Below the pieces are notes generated by a model, which saw nothing but the letters and a program-made list of their open reading frames with translations, was not told the DNA's origin and did not search any database. From assembly GCA_016463095.1 (NCBI GenBank), contig JAEMSA010000007.1, positions 1 to 42,137 on the forward strand: DNA of 42,137 nt, in the 5' to 3' direction. Positions 10,254 to 17,980 of this stretch are shown here, piece after piece (the stretch's first letter is position 1; each line of letters starts with the position of its first letter). Origin of the DNA: Candidatus Nanopelagicales bacterium. GTDB taxonomy: Bacteria; Actinomycetota; Actinomycetes; S36-B12; UBA5976. The translations under genes and the position numbers were made by a program.

Positions 10254-10263
10254 TTGTGGATAA
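10254..10263 (-). promoter_or_regulatory. Perfect DnaA box upstream of the ThiF-like gene
   Basis: Reading TTGTGGATAA on the plus strand, this is a full match to the consensus DnaA box TTATCCACA on the minus strand. It lies in the 76-bp gap after uvrD2, about 60 bp before the next start and just upstream of a possible -10 (TACACT, 10272-10277). A role as regulator site or DnaA-titration site is inference. Confidence 0.5.
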
Positions 10264-10321
10264 CTTTTATCTACACTAAGAAAATGTGTTCTAATCCTTA
10301 AAGACCATTTTAAGGAGAATC

Positions 10322-11278
10322 TTGAGACTAATTCTAAATCCAGAAATAGATGTTTTATGGCGCGATAAATCAACTTTACAAGTTAGAAATCCTGATGGTA
10401 CAAGTAACACAATCTCTGATTTACCACCAGAAATGAAGTTAATAATAAGCAGTTGCACGGGAGTAATAAATATTTCCGATATTTTAATTGAATTAAGTAT
10501 TGATGAGCGTATACATGAAGACATAAATACTGCATTACGCTTTCTTATAGAGCACAGAATCTTGATAAACCAAACTTATTTGTATGAGCAGTCCGAGAAA
10601 TTACATAAAAGTTATGTGCAGATTCTGGGAGTTAATAACTTCGCATTTCAAGTTGGTCACCTCTTAGCAGCTGCTGGGGTAGGGCGAATAGTTTATTATT
10701 CGCTAATTAAAAAAAGTGCGGAAGTCACTTTGGGTGACATAAATATTTTGGGACCACGAGCAAAAGAAATTGGAACTTCTCTGGGGCAGAGTCTAAGAGA
10801 CTCACTCTTGGTTCTGGGCGCAAGATCTGAAAAACCAAATAATGACCCTCGACCTAGCTTAGTAGTAATTTGTGAAGATGCGGAATCATTTGAAATAAAT
10901 GAATTAATGATCAATAGAGTCCCTCATGTTTTTATCGGTAAAACTGGAGAGCAAATAAACATTGGTCCCTTTGTAATTCCAGGAATTGAAACTTGTAACA
11001 ACTGTTTACAAATAAATTCTCTTAGAAAGAATCTATTTATCTTCCCACTGGAAAGACGAAAAAAGAAAGCAAGGCAAATCGATAAGAATCCAACATTGAC
11101 GACTTTGGCAACTTCTTTGCTTAGCGCCAATTGCATTTCGTTTTTAACTGAAGATTCACAAAATATGGGACCTAGTTTGTTAAACGTAATTTGCGATCTT
11201 GAAGCCACTGGTCCAACGATCGTGTTTCGAAAACTTCAACAAAATCCACAATGTGGATGCCGATGGGAAGCTGCTTAA
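10322..11278 (+). CDS. ThiF/E1-like protein (cyclodehydratase-like), function unknown
   Basis: 318 residues from a TTG start, chosen because AAGGAG sits 4 nt upstream and because the N-terminus (MRLILNPEIDVLWRD) matches what I recall of this actinobacterial family. Residues about 1-90 form a small leader-like domain; residues about 97-260 resemble a ThiF/MoeB Rossmann domain. The nucleotide loop reads GVNNFAFQVGHLLAAAGVG, looser than the usual GxGxxG, so ATP use is doubtful. C225-x-x-C228 and C311-x-C313 look like the structural zinc site of E1-like enzymes. Relatives are annotated as TOMM leader-binding or thiamine-biosynthesis proteins, but no precursor peptide or partner enzyme is nearby. 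Its place next to uvrD2 is, to my memory, conserved in actinobacteria; function remains unknown. Confidence 0.7.
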   Translation: MRLILNPEIDVLWRDKSTLQVRNPDGTSNTISDLPPEMKLIISSCTGVINISDILIELSIDERIHEDINTALRFLIEHRILINQTYLYEQSEKLHKSYVQILGVNNFAFQVGHLLAAAGVGRIVYYSLIKKSAEVTLGDINILGPRAKEIGTSLGQSLRDSLLVLGARSEKPNNDPRPSLVVICEDAESFEINELMINRVPHVFIGKTGEQINIGPFVIPGIETCNNCLQINSLRKNLFIFPLERRKKKARQIDKNPTLTTLATSLLSANCISFLTEDSQNMGPSLLNVICDLEATGPTIVFRKLQQNPQCGCRWEAA

Positions 11279-11286
11279 TAATGCAG

Positions 11287-11322
11287 ATTGCCCCTGGTTT
11301 AATTTCTTAAACCAGGGGCAAT
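11287..11322. terminator. Long hairpin between convergent genes
   Basis: Perfect 16-bp inverted repeat, ATTGCCCCTGGTTTAA (11287-11302) with its complement at 11307-11322 and a 4-nt loop. It lies between the ends of the ThiF-like gene and the DUF5679 gene, so it probably ends transcription from one or both sides. No clear T-run follows on either strand, so the intrinsic strength is uncertain. Confidence 0.6.
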
Positions 11323-11339
11323 GAAGACGTCTGCTGTCT

Positions 11340-11498
11340 TTATGCTTTGCCGAGGATGCGGGTCACCTTGGTGCCGCAGGTTGGGCAAATTCCTTTGGCC
11401 ATGCGACGGCCATTAGTTTCGTGTACTTCACCAGTGAACTCGCGTTTGGCTTTGCACTTTACGCAGTACGCTTCGCCTGTATATGACTCTCCGGCCAT
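11340..11498 (-). CDS. Small zinc-ribbon protein, DUF5679 family
   Basis: 52 residues starting at the ATG at 11498, which has a strong AAGGAGG ribosome-binding site 6 nt upstream; a longer in-frame version without this support is rejected. The sequence MAGESYTGEAYCVKCKAKRE starts the protein, and CVKC followed by CPTC (two CxxC knuckles) predicts one bound zinc. Basic residues between the knuckles suggest nucleic-acid or ribosome contact, but this is inference. The family is widespread in actinobacteria and of unknown function. The strong ribosome-binding site suggests high expression. It converges on the ThiF-like gene across a long hairpin. Confidence 0.85.
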   Translation of the reverse strand: MAGESYTGEAYCVKCKAKREFTGEVHETNGRRMAKGICPTCGTKVTRILGKA

Positions 11499-11658
11499 GT
11501 GTCCTCCTTGCGATCGCGCAGGATTATTCCCACGCATCTGCAACCCTAGGCGCATCAGGGGCTGGTGGGGGCGGTTTTGAGCGTGCCACGCCGAATTATT
11601 GAGCACAATCCCTCACAAACCAGACATGAAGCCCAAGGAGGGGGATACAAATAGTGAA

Positions 11659-11738
11659 ACCGCTGGGCCACAGCCAAATTCAGGCTTTATGCACTTTCCC
11701 CAGATACATAAAAATGAACTTGATGTTTTCCCAGCGGT
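11659..11738. repeat. Inverted repeat, 9-bp arms 62 bp apart
   Basis: ACCGCTGGG at 11659-11667 is complemented exactly by CCCAGCGGT at 11730-11738. The 62-bp spacing is long for a terminator hairpin. It may bound a structured RNA or be chance. Confidence 0.4.
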
Positions 11739-11799
11739 GTCAGTAGTGAAAAGTTATGCCACGAGGGGTGTGTGCGTCAAACGTGCCTGTTGATGATGT

Positions 11800-11927
11800 T
11801 GTGGATTAACTGTTCACTCTGTGGGTAAAAGGGTACATAACCTGGGGATAAAGATGTGGGTAACAAAAAGTTTTTGCTTGAATCAGGGCCCTGAACTGCA
11901 GGTTTACTTGAGAGTGTTTGTGGATAA
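11800..11927 (-). promoter_or_regulatory. Cluster of five co-oriented DnaA-box-like sites
   Basis: On the plus strand: TGTGGATTA (11800-11808), TGTGGGTAA (11820-11828), TGGGGATAA (11843-11851), TGTGGGTAA (11855-11863) and TGTGGATAA (11919-11927). The last is a perfect complement of TTATCCACA; the other four differ at one base. All point the same way. DnaA binding, titration or an origin-like role is inference from the motif. dnaA, dnaN, parAB and rpmH are not in the window, so this is not shown to be oriC. Confidence 0.55.
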
Positions 11928-11944
11928 AAAATAGTTTTAGCCCC

Positions 11945-11957
11945 TAACGTTAAATTC
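11945..11957 (+). promoter_or_regulatory. Leaderless promoter of the YgjP-like gene
   Basis: TAACGT at 11945-11950 fits an actinobacterial -10 box (TANNNT) and is followed after 7 nt by the ATG at 11958. The perfect DnaA box at 11919-11927 falls at or near the -35 region. No good -35 hexamer is seen. Confidence 0.4.
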
Positions 11958-12539
11958 ATGCCAAAAGGGATGAACTTGCCACCTAATGTGGAAGTTAGGC
12001 GATCAAATAAACGTAAAAGGACAGTTTCAGCTGCACGAGAGGGAAATAAAACCGTATTGAACGTTCCGCTGCGAATGAGTATTTCTGAAATAGAACAACT
12101 TGCTCGCGATTTGATTACCCGCATGGACCAAAGAGATCCTCGAGCATATTTTTCTGATGAGCAATTATTTAAAAGAGCTCAAGAATTATCTGCCACATAT
12201 TTATTTTCTCAAGCTGACCCAAAATCAGTTGCCTGGTCAACTCGTTTGAGTTCCACTTGGGGAATTTGTACTCCCCTAGAAGGCACAATCAGAATAACTT
12301 CACGTTTACAAGGAATGCCACAATATGTTTTGGATTACGTTTTATTACATGAACTTGTTCATTTAGTAGTAAATGATCATGGAAAAGATTTTAATGCGTT
12401 CATGAAAACATTTGAGAAAAAAGAAAAAGCAGAAGGCTACTTAGATGCGCTTGATGAATTACCATCATCAGTTTGGGAATCAGGTTCTTTAGGTGCAATT
12501 CCTGCAGAATCTAATGCGGAAATATCAAGTGGGGCTTGA
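11958..12539 (+). CDS. YgjP-like (M48-type) metallopeptidase
   Basis: 193 residues with the zinc signature H131-E132-L-V-H135 and a third ligand His141 in DHGKDF, as in the YgjP/DUF45 gluzincin-like family. No signal peptide is present, so it is probably cytoplasmic; natural substrates are unknown. The basic N-terminus (residues 1-25, RRSNKRKR) is typical of actinobacterial members. The ATG at 11958 is chosen because of the -10 box just upstream; Met5 at 11970 is an alternative. The last 103 bp overlap, antisense, the end of the next gene, and the encoded tail (ESGSLGAIPAESNAE) looks non-conserved. Confidence 0.8.
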   Translation: MPKGMNLPPNVEVRRSNKRKRTVSAAREGNKTVLNVPLRMSISEIEQLARDLITRMDQRDPRAYFSDEQLFKRAQELSATYLFSQADPKSVAWSTRLSSTWGICTPLEGTIRITSRLQGMPQYVLDYVLLHELVHLVVNDHGKDFNAFMKTFEKKEKAEGYLDALDELPSSVWESGSLGAIPAESNAEISSGA

Positions 12540-13690
12540 ATTCTATTAAAGAATTCAGGATCTTGTAAATCTTCTATACTTGGTAGTAAGTCTGGATGAT
12601 TCCATAAATTGTCGCGTACATTCGTACCAAAAGTTAATGTTTGTTTGTTCCAAAAATCTGCTGCTTCACGAATTAATTTAGGTCTAAGTTCTAATCCAAT
12701 TAGTGCACCGAAAGTTTTTTCTGCGGGGCCACCAACTGCTCTTCTTCTGATCATGGCTTCTTGCATTGAACCTATTCCTGGAAGTCTGCCTGACGCTGCA
12801 ATGTTTACCACTTCATAAACCCAACCCTCAATTAAAGCCAAGAGTCTTTCGATTCTGATAAGTGCAGCGCTTTGAGTTTTGTTAATTTGTGGTTCAAATA
12901 AACCACCAGATAAAGCTTCCTGAATTGAGTTAGGATTTGTGGGATCAATTTGACTCATCATTTCGGCGATTTTATTATTATCAACATTTATTTGAGATGA
13001 ATATTCTTCAATTGCACCTAACAAGGTTGGGGCAAGCCAGGTGACACTTGAAAACAATCTTGAGGCAGCACTTTCTCTGAGGGATACAAATGCGATGATT
13101 TCTGATTCATTTATTTGCAATCCCGATGCAAAATCTTTAATATTTCGGGGGATCAGGGCAGGTGTTGTTGTGTCGCCGAGGGGAATTCCAATATCTGTTA
13201 AGCAAAGCACTTCGCTAGATAAAGCGGCTATTCCGTTACTAATTTGCATCGAAAACATTGCTGCTGACATGGGCTTTAATGCTGCCAGTAAGGGTTTAAG
13301 TATTTCCTGCTGAGATTCATCCATGCCAGGAAGGTTTGGTAAAGAATTATTCATTGAATTTTGTACACGTTGGGCAACTGGATCAACTATTTTTTTCCAA
13401 GTACCAACAGTTTCCTCAATCCACTCACTTCGACACCACGCTTTACTACTCGAAGAAGCAGCCGGAACTGAGGTGACACCGTTTAACCAGGTTTGAGCTA
13501 ACTGAACATTGGTGTTAACTACTTTTTTTTCTGAATCGCTAAGACTCGGATCTCCTGCTTGCACAATGTTTGTGCGCGCCATATTTACAGCAGCATCCCA
13601 GCCCACCGGGGCATTTCCTGCACCTTGCATCATTTGTCCAAGTTGGCTTAAAAGTTTGCCAATTTCTGCTGGATCTATGGGACACCTCAC
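12437..13690 (-). CDS. Zincin-like DUF2342 (F420-associated / 'zinc-dependent metalloprotease') protein, metal motif apparently lost
   Basis: 417 residues from a GTG at 13690. The family is recognised by several blocks: GWDAAVNMART near the N-terminus, a long alpha-helical middle, LLALIEGWVYEVV, and GGPAEKTFGALIGLELRPK near the C-terminus. Members I remember carry REAAHxRLF, where Glu and His are thought to bind zinc; here the same place reads RESAASRLF, with no His. Catalytic activity is therefore doubtful. The tail is Ser-rich and hydrophilic and overlaps the YgjP-like gene by 103 bp antisense. It diverges from the small membrane protein and YlbL, the arrangement seen at Rv3195-Rv3194c in Mycobacterium tuberculosis. 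The role is unknown. Confidence 0.8.
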   Translation of the reverse strand: MRCPIDPAEIGKLLSQLGQMMQGAGNAPVGWDAAVNMARTNIVQAGDPSLSDSEKKVVNTNVQLAQTWLNGVTSVPAASSSSKAWCRSEWIEETVGTWKKIVDPVAQRVQNSMNNSLPNLPGMDESQQEILKPLLAALKPMSAAMFSMQISNGIAALSSEVLCLTDIGIPLGDTTTPALIPRNIKDFASGLQINESEIIAFVSLRESAASRLFSSVTWLAPTLLGAIEEYSSQINVDNNKIAEMMSQIDPTNPNSIQEALSGGLFEPQINKTQSAALIRIERLLALIEGWVYEVVNIAASGRLPGIGSMQEAMIRRRAVGGPAEKTFGALIGLELRPKLIREAADFWNKQTLTFGTNVRDNLWNHPDLLPSIEDLQDPEFFNRIQAPLDISALDSAGIAPKEPDSQTDDGNSSSASK

Positions 13691-13735
13691 AATTATTCGT
13701 GCAATGCGAATACTTAAGTATCTCGCGACTGGCCG

Positions 13736-13747
13736 TAGTCTTGCTGC
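13736..13747 (+). promoter_or_regulatory. Leaderless -10 of the small membrane protein gene
   Basis: TAGTCT (13736-13741) is followed after exactly 6 nt by the ATG at 13748. The -35 region is weak. It lies in the short divergent gap from the zincin-like gene. Confidence 0.45.
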
Positions 13748-13933
13748 ATGAAGGTACTTATTTGGCTCCTAATTCCAGTAATCGCTGGGCTGTGGGCCAC
13801 AATTTATTTAAAAATCAAATACAGAACTACTAGACCAGCTAATGCCCATAAAGGGATGTCACTGTTAACCGACTTCAGAGACGCCATGACCAGGCCAATG
13901 CCAAGAAATAATGATAAAAAAAACAACGAATAA
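13748..13933 (+). CDS. Small single-pass membrane protein
   Basis: 61 residues. Residues 3-22 (VLIWLLIPVIAGLWATIYLK) form one transmembrane helix with a short N-terminal side; a basic, hydrophilic tail follows (MTRPMPRNNDKKNNE). It has a leaderless-type promoter and overlaps the YlbL-type protease gene by 23 nt, so the two are probably co-expressed. I do not recognise a family. A role as partner or anchor of the neighbouring membrane protease is only a suggestion from position. It is short, but the promoter spacing and good helix make it a likely real gene. Confidence 0.55.
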   Translation: MKVLIWLLIPVIAGLWATIYLKIKYRTTRPANAHKGMSLLTDFRDAMTRPMPRNNDKKNNE

Positions 13934-14993
13934 AAAGAAATCGAAACTGAGTGCATTAAATAGAATAACTCCCACTCTGGTAGTTGTCTTATTAATTAGC
14001 GCATTGTTACTAATCCCAGTTCCCTTCATAAAGATTTCAGCGGGTCCACTTTTCAACACAGTGGGCATAGAAATGGATAAAGAAGTTATTTCAATTAGCG
14101 GAGTTGAAACTTATGCTTCAAAGGGTGAATTAAATTTCACAACCGTCTCAGAAACAGGCGGTCCCTTTGGTCGTCTTGTTTTAGTTGATGCAATTTCTGC
14201 TTGGATAAATCCAACTGAAGCAATTGTTCCAACAAGAGATCTTTATCCAGAGATTATTGATCCACAAGTAATCAGGCAGGAAAACGAACGGGCTTTTTCA
14301 AATTCCCAAACAGATGCTATTGCAGCAGCTTTAAGTTATCTTAAAATTCCTGTCACCATGAACGTTGTAGTAGATAGCGTGGTAGTTAATTCACCAAGCG
14401 ATGGAATTATTGAGCCTGGAGATATTGTGATAAGCGTTGATAACAAAGAAGTTAAAACAGCCAGTGACGTTGTTAAGTATGTACAAGTGCATAAACCAAA
14501 TGAAAAAATTAATTTATCATTATCTCGTAACCTAAAAAAATTGGAAGTAACAGTAGTCGCAACAGAATTAAAATCAGATGTAAAAAAAGCTTCTATTGGT
14601 ATTTCAATTGGGCCGAGGATAGATCCGCCTTACGACTTTAACTTTGGAGTAGCAGAAGTGGGTGGACCAAGTGCGGGATTGATGCTTACTTTGGGAATTA
14701 TTGACGAGCTAACCATAAATGATTTAACAGGTGGAAACATAATTGCTGGTACTGGAACAATTAATTACTTGAGCGAAGTTGGACCCATTGGTGGCATAAG
14801 ACAGAAACTTGAAGGTGCTAGAAAAAGTGGTGCCCAATTATTTTTAGCCCCGATTGATAATTGTGATGAAGTGTCTAGTGATTATTACAAATCAATGCCG
14901 GTGGTCGCAGTTTCAAATCTGGCAGATGCGCTTAGCGCCATAGAGAAATTCACTAAATCCGGTGATATTCAAGGTTTAGAGACTTGCCAATAA
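13911..14993 (+). CDS. YlbL-type membrane PDZ/Lon-domain serine protease
   Basis: 360 residues. A transmembrane segment at about 21-40 anchors it, with the rest outside. Residues about 150-220 are a PDZ domain (SPSDGIIEPGDIVISVDN), and about 235-345 a Lon-type S16 protease domain with catalytic Ser254 in GGPSAGLML and Lys299 in GGIRQKLEGA. These are the Ser-Lys dyad of Lon proteases without the ATPase. YlbL in Bacillus degrades a DNA-damage division inhibitor, and the Mycobacterium relative is Rv3194c; whether that role applies here is unknown. The start overlaps the preceding small gene. It is followed by UPF0182 as in other actinobacteria. Confidence 0.88.
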   Translation: MIKKTTNKKKSKLSALNRITPTLVVVLLISALLLIPVPFIKISAGPLFNTVGIEMDKEVISISGVETYASKGELNFTTVSETGGPFGRLVLVDAISAWINPTEAIVPTRDLYPEIIDPQVIRQENERAFSNSQTDAIAAALSYLKIPVTMNVVVDSVVVNSPSDGIIEPGDIVISVDNKEVKTASDVVKYVQVHKPNEKINLSLSRNLKKLEVTVVATELKSDVKKASIGISIGPRIDPPYDFNFGVAEVGGPSAGLMLTLGIIDELTINDLTGGNIIAGTGTINYLSEVGPIGGIRQKLEGARKSGAQLFLAPIDNCDEVSSDYYKSMPVVAVSNLADALSAIEKFTKSGDIQGLETCQ

Positions 14994-15033
14994 GTCGAGA
15001 TTTAGGGATATTTCTCCCACAAATTAACCCCGA

Positions 15034-15069
15034 TTGGACGAACAATAACTTGTTTCGTATTGTCGAAAT
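15034..15069 (+). promoter_or_regulatory. Leaderless promoter of the UPF0182 gene
   Basis: TTGGAC (15034-15039), an 18-nt spacer and TATTGT (15058-15063) form a good sigma-70-type promoter. The ATG at 15070 follows the -10 after 6 nt, so the mRNA likely begins at the start codon. Confidence 0.55.
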
Positions 15070-17979
15070 ATGAGTTTTCCACGCCCGGATTTTACCTTCA
15101 ATCGGCCTAAGAGTAAAAACACTTATCTTTTAGTTTCACTGGGTGCTCTATTTATAGCTCTGATGAGTTTGACCGGTTATTACACAGATTGGCTGTGGTA
15201 CAAATCCGTTAATGCACAAAATGTTTATGTCACAGTCTTGGCATGGAGAATTGGGTTATTCGTATTTTTTGCTGCAATAACTGGTTTCATCATCTGGCTC
15301 AATGTTTACCTTGCCTACAAGAACAGACCAATGTATGCATCGGTAACTCCTGACCAAGTTTCCTTGCAAAGATACAGAGAAGCATTGGATCCAATCCGTA
15401 AATCAGTATTTATATTTGGACCAATTCTTTTAGGATTTCTTGCCGGAGGATCAGCTTCAGCTGAGTGGCGAAATTGGATTCAAAGACTGAACTCTGTTCC
15501 ATTCGGGGTTAAAGATCCACAATTTGGAATTGATATAAGTTTCTTTATTTTTGATTATCCGCTTTATAGAAATCTTGTTACTTTTGGAATTAGCACAATT
15601 ATTTTGTCAGGTTTAGCGAGTGGAATTATTCACTACATTTACGGCGGCATAACACTACAATCACCAGGACAAAAAGCTACAAAGTTTGCGCAATCACAAA
15701 TTTCTGTCTTAGTTGCTTTACTGTTTACCCTAAAAGCATTTGCTTATTGGTTAGACAGATTTGGTTTAGCGCTTAAGCAAGATTCATTATTAGTCGGCTT
15801 AAAATATGCAGATGTGAACGCAGTTTTACCAGCTAAGTCTTTAATGATGTATTTATCTTTAATTGTGGCGGTCTTATTTATAATAAATGCTTTTAGAAGA
15901 CAATGGTTTATTCCTAATATAGGAATTGGCGCACTGCTTATCACCGGAATTTTGATTGGCGGGGTTTACACAACAGTTATTCAACAGTTTGTGGTTAAAC
16001 CAAGCGAAGCCGATAAAGAAGCTCCTTATATACAAAAATCTATTGAATCCACTAGAGCGGCATATGGTCTAGCTGATGTAGAAATTTCAGATTATGCAGC
16101 TAGCACTGAACCAAGTTCAGAAATAATTTCACAACAAACAGGAACCATTGAAAAGATTCGATTAATGGATCCAGCTCTACTTTCACCTACTTTTAATCAA
16201 TTGCAACAAATCAGAGGTTTCTACAGTTTCGCTGACACACTAGACATTGATCGTTATGCAATTAATGGTTCAAATCAAGGAACAATCATTGCTGCCCGCG
16301 AAATCAACTTGGCCGGAATTCCAAGTGCGCAAAGAAATTGGATTAACTCTCATCTTGTTTATACACATGGATTTGGTGTGGTTACAGCAAAAGATAATGC
16401 GGTGAAAATTGATGGAGAACCAGATTTCACAACTAGTGATATCCCAACTAAAGGTTCTTTAAAGATAGCTGAACCTCGAATCTATTTTGGTGAAAATTCT
16501 CCGAATTACTCAATTGTTGGTGGAGCAGCCGGTAGTGATCCACGCGAATTAGATTATCCAGATGACACCAGTGCTAATGGTCAAGCAAATAACACTTATG
16601 CCGGAACCGGCGGAGTTGCGATAGGTAACTTCTTCAATAGAGCTCTGTATGCACTGAAGTATCAAGAAATAAATATCATTCTTTCTAATTTGGTAAATAA
16701 TGATTCTAAAGTCTTGTATTACAGAGATCCTGGAGAAAGAGTGCAAAGAGTTGCACCTTGGTTAACTCTTGATAGCGATCCTTACCCAGCTGTAATTGAG
16801 GGAAAGATTGTTTGGATTCTTGATGGCTATACTTCAACAAATTATTATCCTTATTCAACTAGAACAAGTTTAGATTCTGCAACAGCTGACTCTGTTACCC
16901 AGACCTCAACTGCTTTAAGAACTCAAGCTGCAACTTCTGTTAACTATGTAAGAAATTCGGTTAAAGCAACAGTGGATGCTTATGATGGAACTGTTTCAAT
17001 TTATGCTTGGGATGACACTGAACCGATCTTAAAATCTTGGGCAAAAGCATTTCCGGGAACAGTGAAACCTCGATCAGCAATGCCTGCTGCAGTGGCAGAT
17101 CATGTTAGATATCCTGAAGATTTATTTAAAATACAAAGAGAAATTTTAAGTAAATATCACGTTAAAGACGCAGGTGCGTTTTATGGCGGTCAAGATTTCT
17201 GGGTTATTCCAAATGACCCAACTAGACCTGGTGTACAAAGCTCTCAGCCTCCTTACTACTTGCAATTACAAATGCCTGGAGATGCACAACCAGTATTTTC
17301 ATTAACCACAACTTTTGCACCCACCAGAAGACAAACCCTTGCTTCATTCATGGCAGTTTCAAGTGATCCTAAGAATAATTATGGAAAAATTAGAGTCCTG
17401 CAACTTCCTCGAAACACCACAATTCCAGGACCAACGCAAGTACAAAATAACTTTGAATCAGATCCAGATGTAAGCGCACTACTTTCTTTGCTGAGACGTG
17501 GTGGTTCCGAAGTTGAACTAGGAAACCTTTTGTCTCTACCAATTGGTGGTGGATTGTTATATGTTGAACCAGTTTATGTACGAGCCACAGCAGGAGATAG
17601 TTATCCACTGCTGAGAAAAGTGCTGGCATCCTTTGGGCCAAATGTAGTTTTTGAAGACAACATAGAAGATGCGATCACAGCATTGTTTGGAACTTCAACT
17701 GGTACAGCAGTTGTTCCAGCAAACCCAGAAACAGATTCTAATCCAAGTCCACAAATCCCAAGTGAAACAGGAAATGCCGAAACTGATTTAGCGAATGCAA
17801 TAAGTGATATGCAAAAAGCTGTTGCTAACGGCAAGAAAGCACTAGCAATTGGAGATTTCACCGCATATGGGAAAGCGCAAAAAGAACTGGAAGATGCATT
17901 AGCCAGAGCAATGGACGCACAAAAACGACTTAATTCAGCAAGTACGATAAAAATAACACCTGCAAGTTTTGTGCGCTAG
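15070..17979 (+). CDS. UPF0182 family large membrane protein
   Basis: 969 residues, typical for this family (COG1615, Rv3193c in M. tuberculosis). About seven transmembrane helices lie in the first third (near residues 17-37, 58-80, 110-130, 170-195, 210-230, 260-280 and 287-312), followed by a large, presumably extracytoplasmic domain (about 330-880) rich in Gly, Asn and aromatic residues. After an acidic Pro/Ser linker (about 880-905) comes an Ala/Lys/Glu-rich C-terminal helix. No catalytic motif is recognised; function in the family is unknown. Its own leaderless-type promoter and a palindrome right after the stop suggest a single-gene transcript. Confidence 0.9.
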   Translation: MSFPRPDFTFNRPKSKNTYLLVSLGALFIALMSLTGYYTDWLWYKSVNAQNVYVTVLAWRIGLFVFFAAITGFIIWLNVYLAYKNRPMYASVTPDQVSLQRYREALDPIRKSVFIFGPILLGFLAGGSASAEWRNWIQRLNSVPFGVKDPQFGIDISFFIFDYPLYRNLVTFGISTIILSGLASGIIHYIYGGITLQSPGQKATKFAQSQISVLVALLFTLKAFAYWLDRFGLALKQDSLLVGLKYADVNAVLPAKSLMMYLSLIVAVLFIINAFRRQWFIPNIGIGALLITGILIGGVYTTVIQQFVVKPSEADKEAPYIQKSIESTRAAYGLADVEISDYAASTEPSSEIISQQTGTIEKIRLMDPALLSPTFNQLQQIRGFYSFADTLDIDRYAINGSNQGTIIAAREINLAGIPSAQRNWINSHLVYTHGFGVVTAKDNAVKIDGEPDFTTSDIPTKGSLKIAEPRIYFGENSPNYSIVGGAAGSDPRELDYPDDTSANGQANNTYAGTGGVAIGNFFNRALYALKYQEINIILSNLVNNDSKVLYYRDPGERVQRVAPWLTLDSDPYPAVIEGKIVWILDGYTSTNYYPYSTRTSLDSATADSVTQTSTALRTQAATSVNYVRNSVKATVDAYDGTVSIYAWDDTEPILKSWAKAFPGTVKPRSAMPAAVADHVRYPEDLFKIQREILSKYHVKDAGAFYGGQDFWVIPNDPTRPGVQSSQPPYYLQLQMPGDAQPVFSLTTTFAPTRRQTLASFMAVSSDPKNNYGKIRVLQLPRNTTIPGPTQVQNNFESDPDVSALLSLLRRGGSEVELGNLLSLPIGGGLLYVEPVYVRATAGDSYPLLRKVLASFGPNVVFEDNIEDAITALFGTSTGTAVVPANPETDSNPSPQIPSETGNAETDLANAISDMQKAVANGKKALAIGDFTAYGKAQKELEDALARAMDAQKRLNSASTIKITPASFVR

Positions 17980-17980
17980 A

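Larger units (their letters stand above)
11499..11957. other. 459-bp intergenic region with inverted repeat and DnaA-box cluster
   Basis: This is the longest gene-free stretch of the window. From left to right it holds the upstream region of the DUF5679 gene, a 9-bp inverted repeat (11659-11667 and 11730-11738), five DnaA-box-like sequences in one orientation (11800-11927) and the leaderless promoter of the YgjP-like gene. Small open frames exist (for example from the ATG at 11626) but have no recognisable product. Confidence 0.7.

Noticed and set aside
11599-11793. 64-codon frame in the intergenic gap
   Set aside because: It has only a TTG start at its beginning (a later ATG at 11626 lacks a well-placed ribosome-binding site), no recognisable domain, and it ends just before the DnaA-box cluster.
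11800-11927. Calling the DnaA-box cluster the chromosome origin
   Set aside because: dnaA, dnaN, rpmH, gidB and parAB are not in the window, and no GC-skew test was possible.
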